Assembly: GCA_947372575.1 (NCBI GenBank)
Contig: CANBUF010000108.1
Span: 1 to 6,742, forward strand
DNA length: 6,742 nucleotides
Direction of reading: 5' to 3'
Source of the DNA: Alcaligenaceae bacterium
GTDB taxonomy: Bacteria; Pseudomonadota; Gammaproteobacteria; Burkholderiales; Burkholderiaceae
Position 1 is the stretch's first letter; every line of letters starts with the position of its first letter. Shown here one piece after another: positions 1-6,742 of the stretch. The notes below the pieces were generated by a model. It ran no database searches. It was given only the letters and a program-made list of their open reading frames with translations, and had not been told where the DNA came from. A program made the position numbers and the translations under genes.

Positions 1-666
1 ATCATCACAATCACAGGTGAGGATCTTTGCTGCAAAGACCTGACTATATTCACACCCGATGCCGAACAAATGCTTCTCAAAGACCTCAACCTGAAGGTCC
101 CAGCCAAACAAGGCCTGATGATCGTTGGGGAAAGTGGAACAGGCAAAAGCTCACTGCTACGCGCAATTGCCGGACTCTGGTCCAGAGGCTCAGGCGAAAT
201 CATCCGGCCGGTGCCGCAGAGTATTCTTTTTTTACCGCAATACGCCTACCTGCCTCTGGGCAACCTACGCTGCCAGCTGACCTACCCCTTTACGGAAAGT
301 AAGATTTCCGATCAAGAGCTGCTTGAGTGCCTCGAACTCGTGAACCTGCCAACACTGGCCAAACGCGTTGGAGGACTGAATGCCGTCATGGACTGGTCTA
401 AAGTGCTGTCGGTCGGCGAACAACAGCGTTTGTCCTTTGCCAGAGCGTTGTTGATTAAACCTCGCTACGTGCTGCTCGACGAATCGACAAGTGCGCTAGA
501 TGCAGCCAACGAAGAAAACCTCTATCGCCAGCTGAGTGACTTAGCCGTCACGCCCGTCAGTGTCAGCCATCATCACTCGCTACTCAAGTTTCATGAGCAG
601 GTTCTCGCCATGCAAGCCGATGCAAGCTGGGTGCTACAGAGTGCAAAAAACTATCGCTGGGAATAA
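1..666 (+). CDS. ABC transporter, C-terminal ATPase domain (5'-truncated by window; YddA/SbmA-related permease-ATPase fusion)
   Basis: The frame is open from base 1 to the TAA at 664-666, giving 221 visible residues; the start lies outside, and the first in-frame ATG (base 70) falls inside the domain, so it is not the real start. All ABC ATPase motifs are present in order, numbered from the first visible residue: Walker A GESGTGKS (43-50), Q-loop FLPQYAYLPLG (Gln80), signature LSVGEQQR (136-143), Walker B RYVLLDES (Asp160, Glu161), D-loop SALD (164-167) and a switch His at about 190 in SVSHHHS. The signature with GEQQR and the 'LPQ.YLPLG.LR.QL.YP' stretch are typical of COG4178 proteins, in which an SbmA/BacA-like or ABCD-type membrane domain precedes the ATPase on one chain. 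The protein should hydrolyse ATP at the inner membrane to drive transport; substrate unknown. It converges with the porin gene across a 52-bp gap. The family call is confident; full length and substrate cannot be seen. Confidence 0.9.
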   Translation: MITITGEDLCCKDLTIFTPDAEQMLLKDLNLKVPAKQGLMIVGESGTGKSSLLRAIAGLWSRGSGEIIRPVPQSILFLPQYAYLPLGNLRCQLTYPFTESKISDQELLECLELVNLPTLAKRVGGLNAVMDWSKVLSVGEQQRLSFARALLIKPRYVLLDESTSALDAANEENLYRQLSDLAVTPVSVSHHHSLLKFHEQVLAMQADASWVLQSAKNYRWE

Positions 667-718
667 GCGATGCACAAGCACAGGTAAAAGGACCTCACCT
701 ATGGATCTCGCGAGGCAC
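667..718. other. Short convergent intergenic gap, no clear terminator
   Basis: This 52-bp gap separates two genes that converge. It holds an 8-bp palindrome CTCGCGAG (707-714) and a weak 4-bp hairpin AGGT/ACCT (682-695). Neither is followed by a T-run on either strand, so no intrinsic terminator is evident. Confidence 0.5.
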
Positions 719-1924
719 TCAGAACAATAATCCGATTTCTGCCATGACCCGGACTTGGGAGTTTTTCATCCCTGTCGGACCAAAGGCCATTTCTGGTTGC
801 GCATTCAACGCACGGACGTAAGACGTTTCCAACCGAAGGAAGTACTGGTCGAACTGGTAGGTGGGCGTCACGGTGATGGACCAGGCCGAACTGTCCGGAC
901 CAAACAACAAGGTCGGTTCTCCGGGACTGCTACCACCAGAAGTACGCAGATACTCAAACCGCACTGGCAAACTGACACGAGACGCAACTTGATCCGACGA
1001 GGAGGAGCTCTGCAACCGATAATTCATCAACAAGGCCGCCCCGTAGGTCTGATGCGCATCCTGAATACCAATCGACGGATTGGCTGCAATCACCGTGTAC
1101 TGCAGATAGGGCACGACCATCCAGCGTTCTTTGTCGTATTTATAGATCAGATTGAACACTTGGGAATTGTTTTGCAACAAAGGGGTCGTCACGGTATCTT
1201 TATCATTGGGGCTGATGGCACCCACCCAGCTCGCGGTAAGTGTGTGCGCCTCACCTGCCTGATAGGACAACGTCGCACCCAGCCAGTTGTATTTCCCTGA
1301 ATATGAGCCATCGTTCCAGGTGAACGCCATGGACAAGTCACCCTCAGTATGATTGACCTGCATTCCCATGCTAATTGAGTTGGTCTGTCCCCAGAGGAGC
1401 CCACGCTCGATGTTCAGGTTTTGATAACTGAAATTCGCCTCATAGCCTCCCATGGCAGACAGCTTGCCAGCAGAGATGGACCAATTCGCATCGGGCACAA
1501 ATGAAACATACGCTTGCGGCACATAACCAAAGGTATTGGTTGTATAGGTATTCGCGTGCTGGTAGGGCGCGCCTAACTCATAGATTGAGTAGATGCCTGT
1601 CTGAACAAAAAACTGAACTGTACCCGTATTCTTTTGAAACAACAGCTGAGCATTAGATATGTCTGCAGCTGAGGCCGTGTCGTTGCTTTTTGAATTGGTC
1701 TGCGACACACCGAACCCCGTCACCACGGGAGATATGGTCATATTTCCGAGCTGCCCAAGATTCAAACCCAAGCCGTGACCATTCATGCGCAACGAATCGT
1801 CCATACTGAAATCAGGAGCAGGTGATGGTATGTCGAGCTCTTCGGCGCGAGCGTAGTGGCCCGTCGCTAAGAGAATGACAAACAGAAAAATAAATAGCGA
1901 TAAAACGCGAGTTGGGGCATTCAT
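719..1924 (-). CDS. Outer-membrane beta-barrel protein, OmpL-like porin-2 type
   Basis: A 401-residue exported protein. The N-terminus is a Sec signal peptide: Arg6, a hydrophobic core at about 7-22, and a likely cleavage at ARA|EE (after residue 27). The mature part is rich in alternating polar and aromatic beta-strands with Ser/Gly/Asn turns and ends in LLF; a C-terminal Phe is the usual outer-membrane insertion signal. Features such as 'SAGKLSAMGGYE' (151-162), 'NLNIERGLLWG' (169-179), 'RFEYLRT' (322-328) and the closing strands 'ITVTPTYQF' and 'FLRLETSYVRA' resemble the putative beta-barrel porin-2 (bbp2, OmpL-like) family. It probably forms a channel for small solutes; specificity is unknown. 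It is the last gene of the Bug-DMT-porin unit: its ATG lies 6 nt after the DMT stop in the same frame, with no good Shine-Dalgarno sequence, so translation probably depends on coupling. Export and beta-barrel nature are well supported; the exact family is recognised by eye. Confidence 0.85.
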   Translation of the reverse strand: MNAPTRVLSLFIFLFVILLATGHYARAEELDIPSPAPDFSMDDSLRMNGHGLGLNLGQLGNMTISPVVTGFGVSQTNSKSNDTASAADISNAQLLFQKNTGTVQFFVQTGIYSIYELGAPYQHANTYTTNTFGYVPQAYVSFVPDANWSISAGKLSAMGGYEANFSYQNLNIERGLLWGQTNSISMGMQVNHTEGDLSMAFTWNDGSYSGKYNWLGATLSYQAGEAHTLTASWVGAISPNDKDTVTTPLLQNNSQVFNLIYKYDKERWMVVPYLQYTVIAANPSIGIQDAHQTYGAALLMNYRLQSSSSSDQVASRVSLPVRFEYLRTSGGSSPGEPTLLFGPDSSAWSITVTPTYQFDQYFLRLETSYVRALNAQPEMAFGPTGMKNSQVRVMAEIGLLF

Positions 1925-1930
1925 CTTAAA

Positions 1931-2842
1931 TCACGCGGCGCGCTGACCAGACAGCTTGATTGTTCCAAGTCCAATCCCCAGAACGATCAGGGCTGTCGCC
2001 CCTAACAGGGCCGCATCCAGTGGCTCTCCTAACACCCAACTGGCAAAAAACAATGCAACCACAGGCACCCCGAGCAATCCCATCGAAGTCACAGAAGCAG
2101 GTAAATCCCGGCTGACTGTATTCATGGCCCAATAGGCGAAGGCCGTACTCACAATGCTGCCGTAGGCAATCATCAGCAACAGATCAAGCGACCACGTGAC
2201 ATGCGGAATGCCTTCTATCGACAGGGCAATGATGACCTGAATCACCGCGGCAAATAATAATTGCCAAGGTACCAACTCAAACAGGGGTGTTTTCCACACA
2301 TGGGCACGACCATACACAATACTCATTGCCCAGGAAAGTGCTGCCAGCAAGATCAGTCCATGACCAAGCACAATATGTGAGTCATGCCAGTCCATTGAAC
2401 CGGGTTGCATGATCAATAACAAACCAGCCATACCGCACAACATACCGAGAGTTTTACGAAACGTGAAAGGTTCTTTCAAAAAGAGCCATGCTGCTGGAAA
2501 CACCCACAGCGGAGTCGTGTATGCCAACACGACCGATCTGCCTGCGGGCAGATATTGCAACCCCCAGCTCACGAGCAGGGAAAAGCCCACCATATGAAAA
2601 GCTCCCATGCTGAAAATAATCGGCAGGTCTGCTTTAACGGGGACAGTGATACGTCCACAGGCGAAACACACCAGCCAGTAGATCACGCAAGCCGGTGCGA
2701 GTCGCGCAACCACCGCCCAGACGGGCGGTAAATAATTCAGCAGGGTTTTATTGACCGTCCATGTCAACCCCCAGCCGATCATCAGCATGAGAAGCAAAAT
2801 AAAGGCTTTGCGTCGGGCGGCCTCTGTGGTTGGCAGTTTCAA
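1931..2842 (-). CDS. DMT-superfamily transporter with two EamA domains
   Basis: A 303-residue, very hydrophobic inner-membrane protein with about ten helices in two repeats (roughly 13-147 and 156-295), the usual size and layout of EamA/RhaT-type drug/metabolite transporters. Repeat 1 shows the family pattern 'LQYLPAGRSVVLAYTTPLWV...LKEP' (Glu124) and repeat 2 the parallel 'LPASVTSMGLLGVPVVALFF...LGEP' (Glu273), each followed by a Gly-rich helix. Members export or import amino acids, nucleosides, sugars and other metabolites; this substrate cannot be assigned. The start is TTG (2842-2840), preceded by a short AGG in the overlapping TAGGT of the Bug stop region. The next Met codons (about residues 19 and 21) lie within helix 1, so the TTG start is preferred. 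It sits between the Bug gene (6-nt gap) and the porin gene (6-nt gap), which implies co-transcription. Family call confident; direction of transport unknown. Confidence 0.9.
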   Translation of the reverse strand: MKLPTTEAARRKAFILLLMLMIGWGLTWTVNKTLLNYLPPVWAVVARLAPACVIYWLVCFACGRITVPVKADLPIIFSMGAFHMVGFSLLVSWGLQYLPAGRSVVLAYTTPLWVFPAAWLFLKEPFTFRKTLGMLCGMAGLLLIMQPGSMDWHDSHIVLGHGLILLAALSWAMSIVYGRAHVWKTPLFELVPWQLLFAAVIQVIIALSIEGIPHVTWSLDLLLMIAYGSIVSTAFAYWAMNTVSRDLPASVTSMGLLGVPVVALFFASWVLGEPLDAALLGATALIVLGIGLGTIKLSGQRAA

Positions 2843-2848
2843 ATTAAC

Positions 2849-3817
2849 CTAATTGATTTTCAGATTGAACTCTCGGGCAATTCTTTCGTCATCTTCAATC
2901 TGACGCGAATAGAATTTTTTAAAATCCTGATGATTCAAGTATGCATCAGCAATACCCAGATTATGCAGTGCTTCGATGACTTCAGGCATTTTCATGACCT
3001 CGCCCATTGCAACTGAGATTTTATCTGCAATGGCCTGGGGTAATTTGCTCGGCCCCATGATTCCCCACCAGACAATGAATTCATCATTCGGCACGCCTGC
3101 CTCACCCATCGTCGGGACATCGGGCAAAGCAAAGAATCTTTCTGTTCCTGTTACGGCAAGCGCGCGCAACTTACCACTCTGAATTTGCGTGAGCACTTCG
3201 CTTGCAGGGTTCACCATGAAGGTTAAGCGCTGAGAAAGCAGATCAGGGATCGCGAGTGAGCCTCCCTTATAGAGAATTTGGACAGGGGTTGAATTCACAT
3301 GTTTGACAAACATGATCGTAGGTGGCGAACCAATACCAATGACACCATACGAGGATTTATCAGGATGCGCCCGAACATAGCTGACCAGTTCAGCGACATT
3401 TTTAACAGGCATCTCTGCCGACACCACCAAGATACTGGGGGATTGACCCGCGCGTGCAACGGGCAATAAATCAGCGCTCGCGTCATACGTCAGATCTTTC
3501 ATCGTCGCGCGATTGGTGCTCAGAAAGCTCGCCCCCATCAGCAGGGTATAACCATCGGGTGCGGCTTTGGCAACAAAGTCCGCACCAATATTACCGTTCG
3601 CTCCGGATTTGTTATCAACAACAATCGTCTGACCAAGCAGCGGGCTCAGGTAACGCACGACTACGCGCGTGATATTGTCGACCCCACCGCCCACCGCATA
3701 GGGCACGATCATATGAATGGGTTTATCGGGATAGGTTTGGGCCAAAACGCTTGAACATGCGCCAAGTGAAGCACCAACCACCAACACCAGCTTAATCAGT
3801 TTGTCTCTTATCTGCAT
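2849..3817 (-). CDS. Bug-family (TctC-like) periplasmic solute-binding protein
   Basis: A 322-residue exported binding protein of the tripartite tricarboxylate transporter substrate-binding family. The ATG at 3817 is chosen because a GGAGA ribosome-binding site precedes it; an ATG 24 nt further upstream (3841) lacks one. Residues 1-26 are a Sec signal peptide with probable cleavage at VLA|QTYP. Mature hallmarks are 'YPDKPIHMIVPYAVGGGVDN' (29-48; Gly-rich loop and Asp47 that in known Bug proteins contact a carboxylate), 'GANGNIGADFVAKAAPDGYTLL', 'LPDVPTMGEAGVP' and 'WWGIMGPSKLP', all standard for the family, and the length is typical. Bug proteins bind small, often carboxylated ligands in the periplasm. 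There is no TctA or TctB gene nearby; instead DMT and porin genes follow. A possible lipobox (LGAC, Cys21) sits inside the signal peptide. The family is certain; the ligand is unknown. Confidence 0.93.
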   Translation of the reverse strand: MQIRDKLIKLVLVVGASLGACSSVLAQTYPDKPIHMIVPYAVGGGVDNITRVVVRYLSPLLGQTIVVDNKSGANGNIGADFVAKAAPDGYTLLMGASFLSTNRATMKDLTYDASADLLPVARAGQSPSILVVSAEMPVKNVAELVSYVRAHPDKSSYGVIGIGSPPTIMFVKHVNSTPVQILYKGGSLAIPDLLSQRLTFMVNPASEVLTQIQSGKLRALAVTGTERFFALPDVPTMGEAGVPNDEFIVWWGIMGPSKLPQAIADKISVAMGEVMKMPEVIEALHNLGIADAYLNHQDFKKFYSRQIEDDERIAREFNLKIN

Positions 3818-3821
3818 ACAT

Positions 3822-3826
3822 TCTCC
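3822..3826 (-). promoter_or_regulatory. Shine-Dalgarno site of the Bug gene
   Basis: GGAGA on the minus strand ends 4 nt before the ATG at 3817. It decides the start: the alternative upstream ATG (3841) is preceded only by A/T-rich sequence. Confidence 0.75.
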
Positions 3827-3886
3827 GCTAGGACGTTGCATTGTTATTCTTTAATTTTTTTACCGACTCAGTCTACTGCAAAAGTT

Positions 3887-3917
3887 TATATATTCAGCAG
3901 GATATTTACACTGTAAA
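3887..3917 (-). promoter_or_regulatory. Candidate promoter of the Bug-DMT-porin operon
   Basis: On the minus strand a TTTACA hexamer (3917-3912; 5 of 6 matches to TTGACA) is followed after 19 bp by TATATA (3892-3887). A looser alternative at 17-bp spacing is AATATA (3894-3889). The block lies about 70-100 bp upstream of the Bug start, in A/T-rich sequence between the katG terminator and the gene. The spacing is long and the hexamers imperfect, so this is only a best guess. Confidence 0.35.
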
Positions 3918-3918
3918 T
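3904..3918. promoter_or_regulatory. Perfect 15-bp palindrome, candidate operator
   Basis: ATTTACA and TGTAAAT flank a single central base, a perfect 7-bp inverted repeat. It overlaps the -35-like TTTACA of the candidate operon promoter, which is where a repressor would act. The regulator is not identifiable, and no regulator gene lies within the window. Confidence 0.45.
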
Positions 3919-3971
3919 TCAAATTTTCAACTCTATCAATTTCTCAAATACATTGAGGTTCATAATTGATT

Positions 3972-4002
3972 AAAAAAACCAGCCGTATGAGCTGGTTTTT
4001 TA
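3972..4002 (-). terminator. Intrinsic terminator downstream of katG
   Basis: CCAGC (3979-3983 with A) and GCTGG (3991-3995) pair around a 7-nt loop (3984-3990); flanking A6 and T6 runs extend the stem to 11 bp. Read on the minus strand, the hairpin is followed by seven Ts (3978-3972). It starts about 57 nt after the katG stop and separates katG from the downstream Bug operon. The A/T flanks make it structurally bidirectional, but no plus-strand gene precedes it. Confidence 0.9.
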
Positions 4003-4057
4003 TATTTCTCTAAAAAGCAAATACTCGAGAAGAACTGCCAAGTTGATAACGCTGTAC

Positions 4058-6310
<2,253 letters not shown>

Positions 6311-6330
6311 TTATGTGACACATTTCACCC

Positions 6331-6360
6331 AGCATAATCCTTCAGCAAGGTCTTTGTCTG
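6331..6360 (-). promoter_or_regulatory. Candidate katG promoter
   Basis: On the minus strand CAGACA (6360-6355) and TATGCT (6336-6331) are separated by 18 bp, each matching the sigma-70 consensus at 4 of 6 positions. Transcription would start near 6324, giving a leader of about 65 nt. A weak -35 fits a promoter that needs an activator. An AATAAT at 6370-6365 is an alternative -10 with no good -35 partner. Confidence 0.3.
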
Positions 6361-6376
6361 ATTGATTATTTTGCAG

Positions 6377-6398
6377 GGCGATTCAAGTTTGCATCGCC
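6377..6398. promoter_or_regulatory. 22-bp imperfect palindrome upstream of katG, candidate activator site
   Basis: Outer arms GGCGAT (6377-6382) and ATCGCC (6393-6398) match perfectly, and an inner CAA/TTG pair extends the symmetry, so 9 of 11 positions are complementary. Its centre is about 63 bp upstream of the start inferred from the candidate katG promoter, a usual place for a LysR-type activator such as OxyR. The binding protein is not known. Confidence 0.4.
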
Positions 6399-6508
6399 AG
6401 ATGGAAAACTGATTTTTATGTCAACAAAAGTGGGGCCCATTATCTGTATTGGTGATACGTCACAAAAAGTCGATCCAAAATCAGGGTTTGTACTCCCGTA
6501 TATAGGAT

Positions 6509-6547
6509 GCAATTCATTGCGATTTAGTGCAAGCTAATGCGTCGCAA
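6509..6547. repeat. Overlapping inverted repeats, candidate operator region
   Basis: GCAAT (6509-6513) and ATTGC (6516-6520) form one dyad. TTGCGA (6517-6522) and TCGCAA (6542-6547) form a second, which encloses a third, TTAG (6524-6527) with CTAA (6534-6537). TGCAA also recurs directly at 6508 and 6528, 20 bp apart. The cluster lies 89-127 bp before the ATG at 6636 and may regulate that gene. Confidence 0.3.
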
Positions 6548-6635
6548 ATACGTAATATGTTCGAGCGGTCACTATGCTCACGAAATTACTAAAATTTCTA
6601 TAAAGCGTTGATAAATATAATTTGGGAGACAAGTA

Positions 6636-6742
6636 ATGAATTTAAGAAAAACGGTCCTTTCCACGCTGCTGACTGCGGGCCTGCTGAGCACAGGTCTCGT
6701 AACCGGGACGGTACAGGCGCAGGACGTCAAGCCTTTCCGGAT
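6636..6742 (+). CDS. Exported protein, N-terminus only (truncated by window end)
   Basis: Only 35 codons are visible. The ATG at 6636 follows a GGGAG ribosome-binding site (6624-6628) with a 7-nt spacer. The residues form a clear Sec signal peptide: Arg4-Lys5, a hydrophobic Leu/Thr/Gly core at about 7-24, and a cleavage site at VQA|QD (after residue 28), followed by DVKPFR. Such a start is common in periplasmic binding proteins, including ABC-type amino-acid binders, but too little is present to name a family. It is transcribed divergently from katG. I am confident that a real exported-protein gene begins here and make no claim about its function. Confidence 0.8.
   Translation, partial: MNLRKTVLSTLLTAGLLSTGLVTGTVQAQDVKPFR

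Noticed and set aside
27..302. A 91-codon plus-strand ORF overlapping the start of the window.
   Set aside because: It is out of frame with the ABC ATPase, whose Walker A and Q-loop are encoded over the same bases.
755..1300. A 181-codon plus-strand ORF opposite the porin gene.
   Set aside because: It is antisense to a gene with a signal peptide, beta-strand pattern and terminal Phe; the translation has no recognisable motif.
3818..3841. An 8-residue N-terminal extension of the Bug protein from the ATG at 3841.
   Set aside because: It lacks a ribosome-binding site, contains the GGAGA site of the downstream ATG, and would put extra residues before a normal signal peptide.
6418..6537. A 39-codon plus-strand ORF (starting MSTKVGPIIC) within the katG upstream region; the frame is open back to 6319.
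   Set aside because: There is no ribosome-binding site at a useful distance, no recognisable domain, and it overlaps the regulatory dyads. It is probably chance, though a degraded gene remnant cannot be excluded.
6616..6621. A perfect TATAAT upstream of the exported-protein gene.
   Set aside because: It lies 2 nt before the GGGAG ribosome-binding site, so transcripts from it would start at or after that site; the match is likely due to local A/T richness.

Overview
The window looks like a chromosomal segment of a Gram-negative proteobacterium, most likely a betaproteobacterium of the order Burkholderiales (Alcaligenaceae-like). The clues are a Bug-family (TctC-type) periplasmic binding protein, a family greatly expanded in that group, an outer-membrane beta-barrel ending in Phe, several Sec signal peptides and a full-length bacterial KatG. 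Base composition is near 50% G+C by eye, moderate for that order. The taxonomic call is inference; no rRNA or tRNA gene is present.

Layout, left to right. (1) Bases 1-666, plus strand: the 3' end of an ABC transporter gene, carrying the C-terminal ATPase domain of a fused permease/ATPase of the YddA/SbmA-related (COG4178-like) type. (2) Bases 719-3817, minus strand: a compact three-gene unit transcribed right to left, Bug solute-binding protein, then a ten-helix DMT/EamA transporter, then an outer-membrane beta-barrel of OmpL-like porin-2 type. Both gaps are 6 nt, so this is very probably one operon. Together the products provide one outer-membrane, one periplasmic and one inner-membrane component, which suggests handling of a shared small molecule that the sequence does not identify. 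A perfect 15-bp palindrome lies in the presumed promoter region. (3) Bases 3972-4002: a strong intrinsic terminator for katG. (4) Bases 4058-6259, minus strand: complete katG, encoding a bifunctional catalase-peroxidase with all key residues present. (5) Bases 6260-6635: a 376-bp divergent regulatory region with several inverted repeats. (6) Bases 6636-6742, plus strand: the first 35 codons of an exported protein that runs off the window.

Most of the window is conventional. I see no mobile element, CRISPR array, phage gene, toxin-antitoxin pair or recognisable defence system, and nothing that clearly amounts to an undescribed system. The parts most worth a second look are the Bug-DMT-porin cassette, which has no TctA/TctB-type permease beside it, and the palindromes upstream of that cassette and of katG.
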